Part shown: piece by piece, positions 41,328 through 50,574 of the stretch
Layout: each line of letters begins with the position of its first letter
Numbering within the stretch: the first letter of the stretch is position 1
Assembly: GCA_964540965.1 (NCBI GenBank)
Contig: CAZIOT010000009.1
Location: forward strand, 1-64,000
Direction: 5' to 3'
Source: JADYZU01 sp964540965
GTDB taxonomy: Bacteria; Pseudomonadota; Alphaproteobacteria; Rhodobacterales; Rhodobacteraceae
DNA: 64,000 bases
Notes under the pieces: generated by a model
What the model was told of the DNA's origin: nothing
What the model saw: the letters and a program-made list of their open reading frames with translations, nothing else
Databases searched by the model: none
Position numbers and translations under genes: made by a program

Positions 41328-42403
41328 GCGCGCGCCCCGTCACGGATGCGTTCGGCAAAGCGGATGGCGGCGGCGACGGCGCGGTAATGGCGGCGGTCGA
41401 TTTCCTGTCCGACCGGGACTTCGGCATGGATGGCGCGGGCGGTGGGCGGGTCGGACTGGATCGGCACGCCGTTTTCGGCCGCGATCTCGCGGATGCGGGC
41501 GGCGATCTCGTCCATGCCCTTGGCGACGCAGACCGGCGCGCGGCCGCCGGCGCGGTCCCAGGCCAGCGCCACGGCGTAATGCGTCGGGTTGACGATCACC
41601 ACCTCGGCCTCGACTACGGCCTTGCGCAGGGGGGCGGTGGCGATGGCGACCGCGCGGGCGCGGCGCTGCTGCTTCAGCGCGGGATCGCCCTCGCTTTCCT
41701 TCATCTCATCGATGACTTCCTGCCGGGTCATGCGGTTGCGGCGCCGGAACGAGGCCTGCTGCCACAGCACATCCGCCACCGCAAAGATGCAGGCGACGAC
41801 GATGACGCGGGTGACAAGGCCGAGGAGGAGATTGCCGAGAACCGTCGCCCCCGGCCCCGGCTCAAGCGACGCGCTCGCCACGATCTGGTCGAGGCGGGCA
41901 AGGGTATACTGCGCCAGAACGATGCCCAGCACGGTCAGCTTGGCGAGCGATTTCAGGAACTCGACCATGCCCTGCGTGCCGAATTTCTGCTTTGCCGTCG
42001 ACAGGGGCGAGATGCGCGACAGTTTCGGCGCGAGCCGCGACGGGGTGAAGGCCGGCGCGCCCTGCGCCAGCAGGGCAAGCAGCGCGAGGGCGGCCGGAAT
42101 GCCGAACCACGGCGCCATTCCGGCCGCGACCTGCATCAGCCACGGCCCCAGCACCGGCGCCGGCGACCCGGACAGCGCGGTTTCGGCCAGCCCGTCGGCG
42201 CGCGACAGCATGCTGGTCAGCACCGCGCCGACCGAGACGAGCGCGCCGCCGCCAAGGGTCATCGCGGCAAGGCCGAAGCCCAGATAGACGGCCGCCGTGG
42301 TGGCATCGGTCGAGAGCGGCCGGTCACCGCGCTTGCGCGCCTCGTCCAGCTTGTGTTCGGTCGCTGCATGGGATTTCTCGCCGCCCTCGGCGCTGTCGCT
42401 CAT
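41324..42403 (-). CDS. flhB: Flagellar export switch protein FlhB
   Basis: 359 residues from the ATG at 42403. Four transmembrane helices precede a cytoplasmic domain whose autocleavage site NPTH is at 272-275, preceded by the MTRQEVIDEMKESEGDP signature (225-241). Cleavage and FliK contact switch export from rod/hook to filament proteins. It overlaps fliR by ATGA. The longer open frame upstream is a shadow of fliR. Confidence 0.96.
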   Translation of the reverse strand: MSDSAEGGEKSHAATEHKLDEARKRGDRPLSTDATTAAVYLGFGLAAMTLGGGALVSVGAVLTSMLSRADGLAETALSGSPAPVLGPWLMQVAAGMAPWFGIPAALALLALLAQGAPAFTPSRLAPKLSRISPLSTAKQKFGTQGMVEFLKSLAKLTVLGIVLAQYTLARLDQIVASASLEPGPGATVLGNLLLGLVTRVIVVACIFAVADVLWQQASFRRRNRMTRQEVIDEMKESEGDPALKQQRRARAVAIATAPLRKAVVEAEVVIVNPTHYAVALAWDRAGGRAPVCVAKGMDEIAARIREIAAENGVPIQSDPPTARAIHAEVPVGQEIDRRHYRAVAAAIRFAERIRDGARA

Positions 42404-43179
42404 CGCGTGCCCCCGAACGGATCGGCCAGCACGACATCCAGCGCGCCGGTCCACAGTTGCAGCAGCACGGGCGCCGCCAGAAGCAGAAGCGCCAGCGCGC
42501 CGCCGGTCAGGGCCGGGGCGCCGATGAAGGTGACCATGAGCTGCGGCATGGCTCGGTTGATCGCGCCGAGCAGCAGGTTGTAGAGCAGCGCCGCGATGAC
42601 GAAGGGCAGGGCGAACGAGAAGGCCAGCGCGAAACTGCGGGCCACGGCGCCAATCCCGGCCTGGGCCAGGGTGCCGGCATCGGGCAGGGTGCCGGCCGGG
42701 ATCAGGGCATAGCCGTCGATCAGGAACAGGGCCAGCCGCACATGCAGCCCGCCGCTGGCAGCAAGCGCGAGGCCACCCAGCACCAGGAGATGCCCCACCG
42801 CCGGCGCCGGTTCGGCGGCAACGCCGCCACCGGCAATCTGCGCCAGCGAGATCGACTGCGCGGCGATGCTGCCGGCGGTCTGCAAGGCCATCACCATCAG
42901 GCGCAGGACTATGCCGAAGGTCAGGCCGGCAATCACCTCGGCGCCGCAGATGCGCAGGACCGCGAGCGGACCGGAGGGAGGGGGCACGAGCGGCGCCACC
43001 GCGGGCAGCACGGCCAGGGCAAAGGCCAGCGCCACCGCCAGCCGCACCCGCGCCGGCACCGTCTGTTCGCCAAAGGCCGGGGCGAGCGCCGCCACCGCGC
43101 CGACCCGCAGAAAGACGACAAGGCCGGACCACAGCCAGGGCCCGGCCAGATCTGACAGAGCCGTCAGCACCGGGATCAT
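42400..43179 (-). CDS. fliR: Flagellar export gate protein FliR
   Basis: 259 residues with about six hydrophobic helices. FliR joins FliP and FliQ in the export gate. Motifs include FLRVGAVAALAPAFGEQTVPARVRLAVAL and EVIAGLTFGIVLRLMVMALQTAGSIAAQSI. The ATG at 43179 overlaps the flhA stop (ATGA) and its own stop overlaps the flhB start. Confidence 0.95.
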   Translation of the reverse strand: MIPVLTALSDLAGPWLWSGLVVFLRVGAVAALAPAFGEQTVPARVRLAVALAFALAVLPAVAPLVPPPSGPLAVLRICGAEVIAGLTFGIVLRLMVMALQTAGSIAAQSISLAQIAGGGVAAEPAPAVGHLLVLGGLALAASGGLHVRLALFLIDGYALIPAGTLPDAGTLAQAGIGAVARSFALAFSFALPFVIAALLYNLLLGAINRAMPQLMVTFIGAPALTGGALALLLLAAPVLLQLWTGALDVVLADPFGGTR

Positions 43180-45257
43180 GCGGCGACCACGCCGACCAGC
43201 GCGGGGCGGGCGTCGATGCCGATCTCCTCGAACGACAGCACCGGGTTCGGGATGCCCTTGGCCGCCATCACCGTGCGCAGGAACCGCCGCCGCCGGCCCG
43301 AGGTGACCACCGCCGGATAGATGCCGTTTTCCGACACGCGCGCCAGACGGTCGGCGATCGCACCGGCAAGGCGGGTGAATTCGTCGGGCGGCAGCGCGAC
43401 ATCGGTGCCGCCGCGGTCGCCGGCGATCTGGTAGGACTGGAAGGTTTCCTCCCATTCCGGGGCCAGCTGCACCAGCGGGATGGTGCCGTCGGGGCGCCGA
43501 AGCTCTCCGACCAGCTGGAAACCCAGGCTGCGGCGGACATGTTCGGCGATGGCATCGGCGGCATTCGACACCTGCCGCCCCTCGGCGATGGATTCGAGGA
43601 TCAGCGGCAGGTTGCGGATCGACACCCGTTCCTCGAGCAACAGCCGCAAGACCGACAGCAGCAGGTCCACCGGCACCCGGTCGGGGATCAGTTCGTCAAG
43701 CATGCGGCGGTTGACCTCGGCCCGGCTCTTGTCGGTCAGGTTCACCATCTCGTCGAGCAGGCGGCGCAGCGCCTTGAGCGTGAGCAGCCGCGGAAAGTTG
43801 CGCTTGACCACCTCGAGCAGGTGGGTGGCCAGGACCTCGGCCGGCCAGACGGTGGTCAGGCCGGACAGGGCGGCCGAATCCTGATCGGCGGGGGAAATCC
43901 AGCGGGCGTTGGCGCCATAGACGGGTTCGCGCACGTCCTCGCCCGGAGGGGCGGCGCCGTGCCCCGAAAGCAGCGTCAAAAGACGGCCGGGGCGCAGGCT
44001 GTCGCGCGCCTGTTCGACGCCATGGATGCGGATGACATAGGTTGCGGGCGGCAGGCCGGGATTGTCGGTCAGCCGGATGTCGGGCAGGAGCAGGCCATAG
44101 GCGGTCGCCACATGGTTGCGCATCGAGGCGATCCGCGCATCGAGCCCGTTGGCGGGATCCAGGACCATGTCGACCAGATCGGGCGAGAACTCGACATGGA
44201 TGTCGTCGAGATCGAGCAGGTCGCCCATCGAGGCGCGGGGCGGCGGCGCGATGGGGCCGGCGGCCACGGGCGGCCTGATCGCCGCCTGCCGCCGCCGTTC
44301 CGCGAACCAGGCCGAGGCGCCCAGAACCGCAGCGCCGCTGACGAAGGGCAGGAAGGGCAGGCCCGGCACCACGGCAAAGACCAGCATCAGGAGCGCAACG
44401 GTGGCAAGCGCGGCGGGATGGCGCGAAAGCTGTCCGACAAGGGCCGCATCCGACGATCCGCTTTGCCCGCCGCGCGACAGCAAGAGCGCGGATCCGACCG
44501 AGATGATGACGGCGGGGATCTGGCTGGTAAGGCCGTCACCCACCGTCAGGATTGCATAGGTTTCAAAGGCTTGCGTAACCGGCAAGCCATGCACGACCGT
44601 GCCGACGATCAGCCCGACCACCAGGTTCAGCCCGGTGATGAGCAGCCCGGCGACGGCATCTCCCTTGACGAATTTCGAGGCGCCGTCGAGCGAGCCGTAG
44701 AAGGTCGTCTCGGCCTGTTCGCGTTCGCGCCGCGCCCGCGCTTCGGCATGGTCGATGGCGCCCGAGGCGAGGTCGGCGTCGATGGCCAGCTGCTTGCCCG
44801 GCATGGCGTCCAGCGCGAAACGGGCCCCGACCTCGGCCATGCGCGCGGCGCCCTTGTTGATGACGACGAAGTTGACGATCAGCAGCACGCCGAACACCAC
44901 GAGCCCGATCAGCACCGACCCGCCCATGACGAAGCTGGCAAAGCCCTCGATCACCTCGCCCGCGGCATGGGTGCCGGTATGGCCCTGGCTGATGATGAGC
45001 TTGGTCGAGGATACGTTCAGCGACAGCCGCAGCATCAGCGAGGCCAGAAGCACGGTCGGGAAGGACGAGAAATCGAGCGGCCGTTCGACGAACAGCGTGA
45101 CGGTGAAGATCAGGATGGCCAGCGCGAAGGAGGCGGCAAGGCCGATGTCGAGCACCACCGCCGGCATCGGCAGGATCATCATCACGATCACCGCCATGAG
45201 GGCGAGCGCGAAGATGATCGTCGGCTGGAACAGGCTGCGGAGCGACAGGGTGGGCAT
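43176..45257 (-). CDS. flhA: Flagellar export apparatus protein FlhA
   Basis: 693 residues. Eight N-terminal transmembrane helices (to about 320) with the FHIPEP-region equivalents RLSLNVSSTKLII and EVGARFALDAMPGKQLAIDADL, then the cytoplasmic nonamer-forming domain. The start at 45257 lies 4 bases after the transglycosylase stop with GAAGG correctly spaced; an in-frame ATG seven codons upstream is less likely. It leads the coupled block flhA-fliR-flhB-coiled-coil. Confidence 0.97.
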   Translation of the reverse strand: MPTLSLRSLFQPTIIFALALMAVIVMMILPMPAVVLDIGLAASFALAILIFTVTLFVERPLDFSSFPTVLLASLMLRLSLNVSSTKLIISQGHTGTHAAGEVIEGFASFVMGGSVLIGLVVFGVLLIVNFVVINKGAARMAEVGARFALDAMPGKQLAIDADLASGAIDHAEARARREREQAETTFYGSLDGASKFVKGDAVAGLLITGLNLVVGLIVGTVVHGLPVTQAFETYAILTVGDGLTSQIPAVIISVGSALLLSRGGQSGSSDAALVGQLSRHPAALATVALLMLVFAVVPGLPFLPFVSGAAVLGASAWFAERRRQAAIRPPVAAGPIAPPPRASMGDLLDLDDIHVEFSPDLVDMVLDPANGLDARIASMRNHVATAYGLLLPDIRLTDNPGLPPATYVIRIHGVEQARDSLRPGRLLTLLSGHGAAPPGEDVREPVYGANARWISPADQDSAALSGLTTVWPAEVLATHLLEVVKRNFPRLLTLKALRRLLDEMVNLTDKSRAEVNRRMLDELIPDRVPVDLLLSVLRLLLEERVSIRNLPLILESIAEGRQVSNAADAIAEHVRRSLGFQLVGELRRPDGTIPLVQLAPEWEETFQSYQIAGDRGGTDVALPPDEFTRLAGAIADRLARVSENGIYPAVVTSGRRRRFLRTVMAAKGIPNPVLSFEEIGIDARPALVGVVAA

Positions 45258-45261
45258 CGGG

Positions 45262-45903
45262 TCAGCCTTCGTTGCCAAGCGGCACCAGCGAGCCGATGGC
45301 GCGCGGGCCCTCGGTCGGCTGGAGCAGCGGGAATGGGTTCTCGCGGATCACCGCGACTTCGACGGGGGCCGCCGCCTCGCCCCCGGCGGCAGCGAGAAGC
45401 GCATCGAACCTTTCACGGTAGCGGTCGGCATGGACCTCGGTCCGCGAATGATAGGCGCCGGCGGCAACCGACCAGTCGCCGCTTTCGGCATGAAGCTGCG
45501 CCAGGAAACGGGCGGCATAAAGTGCGTTCTGTTCGGGGTCGAGCATGGCGTCGAGCGAAGCGAAACCCTCGCCATGCCAGCGGTAGTTCAACTGGAAACA
45601 GCCAAGGTCAAAGCTGGTGCGCCCGGCGGCCAGCGCGCCTTCGGCATACGTCTGCGCCTCGGCCCGGCTGTCGAACCAGGCGCCGTCGCCCGAATCGTTG
45701 ATCGTCCAGGGCCAGGGCTGGATGCTTCCGCCGCGGTTACGGCCGGTTTCAGTCTGGCTGATGGCCAGAAGCACCGCATAGGGCACGCCGGTCCGTTCGG
45801 CGGCAAGGCGCGCGGCGTCAAGGCAAAGCGTTTCCGCCCCGGCAAGGGCAGGGCTAGCGGCGAGTGTCGCAAGGACGAGGGGAATCAGTCGGGTCATGCG
45901 CAT
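45262..45903 (-). CDS. Flagellar-locus lytic transglycosylase (SLT domain)
   Basis: 213 residues with a signal peptide (to about residue 22, ALAGA), so periplasmic. The catalytic glutamate is Glu52 in ISQTETGRNRGG, and LGCFQLNYRWHGEGF and AAGAYHSR complete the SLT fold. It resembles the SltF type that opens peptidoglycan for the rod, which fits with the FlgJ-like protein here having no muramidase domain. It sits between the 711-residue gene and flhA. Confidence 0.85.
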   Translation of the reverse strand: MRMTRLIPLVLATLAASPALAGAETLCLDAARLAAERTGVPYAVLLAISQTETGRNRGGSIQPWPWTINDSGDGAWFDSRAEAQTYAEGALAAGRTSFDLGCFQLNYRWHGEGFASLDAMLDPEQNALYAARFLAQLHAESGDWSVAAGAYHSRTEVHADRYRERFDALLAAAGGEAAAPVEVAVIRENPFPLLQPTEGPRAIGSLVPLGNEG

Positions 45904-45959
45904 TCTGCGGTTCTCTCGCCCCAGTCTGGACGGTGGCGGGTTGCGATCCGGTTAACCGG

Positions 45960-48095
45960 TCATGGTGCGGCAAAGCGCGACAGCAGATCCTGCGCCAGCG
46001 ACCGGGTCCGCTCGGCTTCGTCCAGCAGGGCGGATCGGGCGGCGAGCGGCGTGGTGTCGGGCAAGGGGGCAGGCGGGGTTTCCATCGCTACCGCGGCATC
46101 CCGAAGCAGGGGGTCGGCGCTGCGTTCCAGGGCTGCCCAGTCACCCGATGCCCAGGCGGCATCGTCCGCGACCTCGGTCTCGCCGGACAGGCGCGCAAGG
46201 CCGGTCGCGGCGCGCAACGCCTCGGACCTCGGGTCCGAGAGGCCGATCAGTTCGGCCTCGACCTGATCGCTGCGGCCCAGGGCGGCGGCGGCCTCGGCCC
46301 GCAGATAGCGGCGTTCGGCAAGTGCCGGGCCGGCGGCGGTCGGGTCCAGAAGGTCAAGCGCGCGGTCGGGAAAGCCGAGGGCGATCAGCCGCGCGGCGGC
46401 CAGGTTGACGGTTTCGGGCGCCAGATCGGTGCGCAGGGGCTGATAGGCGATGTCGAGAAAGGTCGCGTCATCGCCATGATCGGTGAGTTCGGCCAGCACC
46501 TGCGACAGCGCCGGGCCCTGTCGCATCTCGGGCAGGGTCGCGGCGCTTGCCAGCGCCTCGCCATAGCGGCCAAGCGCGGCAAGCAGGCGGGTCTCGGCCC
46601 CGGCGAGATCGGCTTCCTCGGCCCGGCCGCGGTATTCGAAGCGGAGCGCCCGCAGGAGGTCGAGCGTGCCGGCATCGGGAACCTGGCCCTGGGCGAGCGC
46701 GACATCGACCATGGCGATCGCTGCAGCCGGGGAAAGCTCGGGGTCCTCGCTGGCAAGGCTTTCGAGGTGGTCGAGCGCGGCAAGCGGTTCGTTGGCGGCA
46801 AGCGCGACTTCGGTGCGGGCAAGATCGGCGGCGGCGGGCTGATCGGTGCTGCTGGTGACGGCGTGGTCGATCAGGTCCGCAGCGCCGAGCACATCGCCAG
46901 CGGCGCCGAAGATCGGCGCAAGGCGCAGGCCGATGGCGCCGCGCAAGGAGGGTGGCAACAGGCGCCAGGCGGCCTCGATCGCGGTGCGCTCTACCTCGCC
47001 GGTGCCGTCAAGGCTGTCGCGGGCCAGCGCGCGCCACAGCGCCACGGCGCCGGTGCAACCGGCCTGATCGGCCAGCGCCGCCGGCGTCACCGGCTCGCCC
47101 TCGACCAGAAGGGCGAGCAGGCGCAGCAGGTCGCGTTCCTGGCTTTGCCCGCCGTCGAGATCAAGGACCTGCCGCGCCTCGCGACCAAAGCCGAAGGCGA
47201 TCTGGACCCTTGCCAGATGTTCGACGGCGCCGGGGGCGGTACGGTCGAGCTCGTTGGTCAGGGCCAGCCGGGCGGCGCCCAGTTCGGTGGCATAGTCGCC
47301 GGTGCCGGTCCAGCCGGCCAGATCGAACCTGTCGTCGGGCAGGCAACTGCGGCCGCTTTCGGATAGGCCAGCGGGGGCGGTCTGGTCGGCGCCGGTGCGG
47401 GTCAGGATGCCGGGGCGGCCCTCGCCGACAGGGATCGCGGCGGCGGGCGTGTCGCCGGGCACCACCGGCGGCTGCCCTGCCGCATCGTCGCGCGGATCGG
47501 TGACGGCAAGGTCGAGCAGGCCCTGCGCGGCGCCGCGGGCAATGCCTTCGGCCATGGCGCGTTCGATGGCGGCGGCGCGGTCGCGCGGTTCGGCTTCCAC
47601 CGCGGGTGGACTGTCGGCGGGCAAGGCGGGGACGGCGAAGGGCAGGGGCAGGTCGCGCGGGCGGGCCGTGAACAGCGGGATCGCGCTGTCCGCGGCGGGC
47701 GGCCGGGGCGCGTCGCCATCCAACCGCACCTCGAAGGGCGAGGCGGGGTCGGGCGGCCCTTCGATCACGTCGAGGATCAGCCAGCCGCGCTGCCAGGCAA
47801 AGGCCTGGAGATGGCAGTCGCAGCCCAGGCGGATGTCTAGCCGGCCCGGCTCTGCCGTCACCTCTGCGATGCGGCTGCGCGGGATCATCTCGAACACGCT
47901 GCCGATGGCAAAGCCGTCGTCGCGGTCGAGGATCAGCGCATAGCCGTCGGCGGTGCGGCCGGCCCGCCAGCCGGTGCCTTCACCGGCGGCGACGGACAGC
48001 CGGCTGAAGCCGGCGTGTTCGCCCGACTGCACTGCGATCTCCTGCGCGGTCGCCGCGGTGGCAAGCAGCGACAGAAGGATGGCAAACCGGATCAT
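45960..48095 (-). CDS. Large periplasmic repeat protein of the motA operon, unknown function
   Basis: 711 residues with a cleavable signal peptide (LLSLLATAATAQ, to about residue 18). The N-terminal 130 residues form a beta-rich domain (TDGYALILDRDDGFAIGS, GCDCHLQAFAWQRGWLILDVIEG), then a Pro/Ala-rich linker (about 130-260). A long all-helical region of TPR-like repeats follows (about 270-700). It overlaps motA by four bases and lies downstream of motA and the motE-like gene. That arrangement invites comparison with rhizobial MotC, a periplasmic motility protein, although I see no sequence evidence of homology. Confidence 0.7.
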   Translation of the reverse strand: MIRFAILLSLLATAATAQEIAVQSGEHAGFSRLSVAAGEGTGWRAGRTADGYALILDRDDGFAIGSVFEMIPRSRIAEVTAEPGRLDIRLGCDCHLQAFAWQRGWLILDVIEGPPDPASPFEVRLDGDAPRPPAADSAIPLFTARPRDLPLPFAVPALPADSPPAVEAEPRDRAAAIERAMAEGIARGAAQGLLDLAVTDPRDDAAGQPPVVPGDTPAAAIPVGEGRPGILTRTGADQTAPAGLSESGRSCLPDDRFDLAGWTGTGDYATELGAARLALTNELDRTAPGAVEHLARVQIAFGFGREARQVLDLDGGQSQERDLLRLLALLVEGEPVTPAALADQAGCTGAVALWRALARDSLDGTGEVERTAIEAAWRLLPPSLRGAIGLRLAPIFGAAGDVLGAADLIDHAVTSSTDQPAAADLARTEVALAANEPLAALDHLESLASEDPELSPAAAIAMVDVALAQGQVPDAGTLDLLRALRFEYRGRAEEADLAGAETRLLAALGRYGEALASAATLPEMRQGPALSQVLAELTDHGDDATFLDIAYQPLRTDLAPETVNLAAARLIALGFPDRALDLLDPTAAGPALAERRYLRAEAAAALGRSDQVEAELIGLSDPRSEALRAATGLARLSGETEVADDAAWASGDWAALERSADPLLRDAAVAMETPPAPLPDTTPLAARSALLDEAERTRSLAQDLLSRFAAP

Positions 48096-48958
48096 GCCGC
48101 CTCCTTCGTCGCCTTCAACGCCTCTTCCAGTTCGGTAAAGCTTGGCCGGTTGTGGCCTGGCGTGTTCTGGCGTCCGACCTCGATGCAGATCTGCGGCGGG
48201 TGCTGGTAGAGGTTGGCGACCAGCACCTCGCGGATCAGGCGGTAGAAATGGATCTCTTCGTCCAGCACCGCTTTCAGTTTCGAGGCGAAGGGGCCGACCA
48301 TGCCATAGGCCAGAAACACGCCCAGGAATGTGCCGACCAGCGCGCCACCGATCAGCTTGCCCAGCACCTCGGGCGGCTGGTCGATGGACCCCATGGTCTT
48401 GATGACGCCCAGCACGGCGGCAACGATGCCCAGGGCCGGCAGGCCGTCGGCGATGGTCTGCAGCGCATGGGGCGAATGCAGCGCGTGCTGCTGATGCGCC
48501 TCGATGCGCTTTTCCAGCACCTCCTCGACCTGATGGGGGTCGTCGTAATTCATCGAGGCCGAGCGCAGGGTGTCGCAGATCAGGTCGACCGCCTCGTGAT
48601 CCTTCTGGATTTTCGGATACTTGCCGAAGATGGGCGATTCGCCCGGCTTCTCGATGTGTTCTTCAAGAGCGACGGGATTCGACCGGGCCAGCCGGATCAA
48701 TTCGAACAGAAGGCACAAGAGGTCGCGATAATCGCCGTGCTTCCATTTCGCGCCCTTGAACACCTTGCCCATGTCCTTGAGCGTGTGCTTGATCGCCGCC
48801 CCGTCGTTCGAGATGACAAAGGCGCCGATGGCGGCGCCGCCGATCATCATCATCTCGAACGGCAGCGATTTCATGATGATGGTCAGCTTGCCCCCGGCAA
48901 GGATATAGCCGCCGAAAACCATCGCGAAGATGATGACGATGCCGATGATCCCGATCAT
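48092..48958 (-). CDS. motA: Flagellar motor stator protein MotA
   Basis: 288 residues, four membrane helices (about 2-20, 33-50, 170-190, 202-222) and the large cytoplasmic loop. Family signature: ALGIVAAVLGVIKTMGSIDQPPEVLGKLIGGALVGTFLG. It forms the proton channel with MotB, whose gene (59198) lies in a different transcription unit 11 kb away. A single TTAA half-site (49011-49014) lies in its 66-base upstream space. Coupled to the 711-residue gene by ATGA. Confidence 0.97.
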   Translation of the reverse strand: MIGIIGIVIIFAMVFGGYILAGGKLTIIMKSLPFEMMMIGGAAIGAFVISNDGAAIKHTLKDMGKVFKGAKWKHGDYRDLLCLLFELIRLARSNPVALEEHIEKPGESPIFGKYPKIQKDHEAVDLICDTLRSASMNYDDPHQVEEVLEKRIEAHQQHALHSPHALQTIADGLPALGIVAAVLGVIKTMGSIDQPPEVLGKLIGGALVGTFLGVFLAYGMVGPFASKLKAVLDEEIHFYRLIREVLVANLYQHPPQICIEVGRQNTPGHNRPSFTELEEALKATKEAA

Positions 48959-49024
48959 GCCAGCGGTTCCTTGCCTGCGTTCATTCCGCCCCGACCCTTG
49001 CAGAGAGGGGTTAAGGTTTCGTCT

Positions 49025-49597
49025 TCATTCGGTGGGGGCACCGGTGTTGCGGCCGGCAAGGATGACGCTGATCGAATAGGCGCGCTCGGGCGTCAGCCCG
49101 GCCATGATCGCGGCGGCGGCAGCGGGCTGCATCATGCCAAGGAATCCGGCGCTGAAGGCGGGATCCATGGTTTCGAACAGCACCGCGGCATCCTGCGGCT
49201 TCATGTTTTCATAGACCGCGGTCAGCCGGTCGAGATCGTCCTGCGCGGCGCTGTCGGCCAGTGCAATCATCTCGGCAAGGGATTGTTCGGCGCTGGCAAG
49301 TTCCGCAATCTTTTCCTCGATCTGCGCCGTGGCCACCGCGACGGCCTGTTCTCGGTCGGCCAGGGCGCGCTCGCGCTCGGCCAGCCGCGATTCGCGGGTG
49401 CGGAACGCGTCCAGCAGGGCGCCGGTGCCCTGTTCGGCAACGCAGGTGCCGGCGACCTCGGCCGTTTCGGCCGGCGGTTCGGTGCCGACGGCGAAGGCCA
49501 TGTCGGCGTGCCCGCCCAGCCGCACCACGCCCGAGCCGAACAGGAGGATGGCAAGCCAGCCCAACACGCCGGGCCTGCGGCGATTGCGCACGGCCAT
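49025..49597 (-). CDS. MotE-like protein (MgtE-N/FliG-like helical domain)
   Basis: 190 residues: N-terminal membrane anchor or signal (about 11-36), a periplasmic coiled coil rich in Glu/Ala (about 60-125), then a compact helical domain (YENMKPQDAAVLFETMDPAFSAGFLGMMQPAAAAAIMAGL) of the MgtE intracellular-domain/MotE type. Rhizobial MotE is a periplasmic chaperone for MotC. It lies between motA and a small membrane gene and overlaps the latter by one base. Confidence 0.75.
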   Translation of the reverse strand: MAVRNRRRPGVLGWLAILLFGSGVVRLGGHADMAFAVGTEPPAETAEVAGTCVAEQGTGALLDAFRTRESRLAERERALADREQAVAVATAQIEEKIAELASAEQSLAEMIALADSAAQDDLDRLTAVYENMKPQDAAVLFETMDPAFSAGFLGMMQPAAAAAIMAGLTPERAYSISVILAGRNTGAPTE

Positions 49598-49944
49598 CAG
49601 CGCCGCCCCACCATTTCGGGATGGCGCACGAAGACCGAGGAGGCCGGCCGTGGCGCCGGCTCTGGCAGGTCGTGCAGCGAGGCGAGCAGCAGTTCCAGCC
49701 GGCCCGCCGCGGCCTCGGCCCGGTCGGACACGGCAGCAAGCTGCGCCGCGGCCTCGCCGGCGCGGGTTTCGGCGCCCTGCAGCATCCGCGACAGGTCGTC
49801 GACCTGGGCCGACAGGACGGCGACGGCGCCGCCGACGCCCTTCTCGAGATCGGTGAACCGCCGCAGGCGGCGGGCCAGGACGATGCAGTACAGGCCCGCG
49901 CCCATCGCGCCGGCGGCCATCAGGATATCGGCAATCGCATTCAT
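49597..49944 (-). CDS. Small membrane-anchored coiled-coil protein (DUF6468-like)
   Basis: 115 residues: one N-terminal transmembrane helix (about 5-24), a coiled coil (about 35-90) and a Pro-rich end. It resembles DUF6468-type proteins from alphaproteobacterial flagellar operons. It sits between fliL and the motE-like gene, 9 bases from fliL. Function unknown. Confidence 0.6.
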   Translation of the reverse strand: MNAIADILMAAGAMGAGLYCIVLARRLRRFTDLEKGVGGAVAVLSAQVDDLSRMLQGAETRAGEAAAQLAAVSDRAEAAAGRLELLLASLHDLPEPAPRPASSVFVRHPEMVGRR

Positions 49945-49953
49945 CGCGGCCCC

Positions 49954-50454
49954 TCAGTTCAGCACGAATTCGGTGACAAGCAGGTCGCGCACCCGGCCCT
50001 CGCCGGTGACGACCTGGATGCGGCGCAGAAGCTGCGACCGGATCAGGGTCAGGATCATCTGATCCTCGAAATCCTCGGGCTCGACCGCGCGCAGATAGCT
50101 GTTCATCACATCGGCGATGCGCGGTTTCACCGCTTCGACCGCCGCTGCCTGACCCTCCACGACCTCGAGCGAGGCGGCGAATCGCAGGAACTGCCGGCCG
50201 GTCGAGCGCGGCATGTTCACGATCAGCGGGTCGAGCGCGACATAGCTGACCGGGGCGACGGCGGGGGCGGCATGGGCGTCGGTCGCAGTCTCGGGCGCTG
50301 ATTCGTGGGTGGTGCCGCCGCCACCCAGTAGACCCAGGCGCACAGCCATGAACCCGCCCCCCGCCCCGGCGATGGCCAGCACAAGCCCCAGGATCAGCGG
50401 CAGTTTCGAACGTTTCTTCGGTGGCACATCGGCCGGATCGGCAGTCGCGGTCAT
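49954..50454 (-). CDS. fliL: Flagellar basal body-associated protein FliL
   Basis: 166 residues from the ATG at 50454, which has AGAAGGGA at the right distance; in-frame ATGs at 50487 and 50463 are less well placed. One transmembrane helix (about 18-40), Thr/Ala-rich linker, and the periplasmic stomatin-like domain (YVALDPLIVNMPRSTGRQFLRFAASLEV to LRRIQVVTGEGRVRDLLVTEFVLN). FliL supports stator engagement and torque. It leads the operon that contains motA and is divergent from fliF across a CtrA-like box. Confidence 0.92.
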   Translation of the reverse strand: MTATADPADVPPKKRSKLPLILGLVLAIAGAGGGFMAVRLGLLGGGGTTHESAPETATDAHAAPAVAPVSYVALDPLIVNMPRSTGRQFLRFAASLEVVEGQAAAVEAVKPRIADVMNSYLRAVEPEDFEDQMILTLIRSQLLRRIQVVTGEGRVRDLLVTEFVLN

Positions 50455-50500
50455 CGGGTTCATCCCTTCTGGAATTTCACCCGTCATAGACCGGCAGGGA

Positions 50501-50515
50501 CTAACCGATTGTTAA
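50501..50515 (-). promoter_or_regulatory. CtrA-like box between fliL and fliF
   Basis: On minus: TTAA CAATCGG TTAG (one mismatch to TTAA-N7-TTAA; also TTAAC-N5-GTTAG). It is 47 bases from the fliL start and 60 from fliF, a natural place to control both divergent operons. Confidence 0.55.
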
Positions 50516-50574
50516 GGCTGTCCGGTTCATGGTGCCCCCGTCGGGAGAAACCCGGCCAGCAAGGATCCTGCCAC

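Noticed and set aside
45948..45959. 12-base palindrome CCGGTTAACCGG as a CtrA site.
   Set aside because: It has a single TTAA half-site, no second half at 7 bases, and overlaps a gene end rather than a promoter.
49011..49014. CtrA box upstream of motA.
   Set aside because: Only one TTAA half-site is present, without a partner at 7 bases on either strand.
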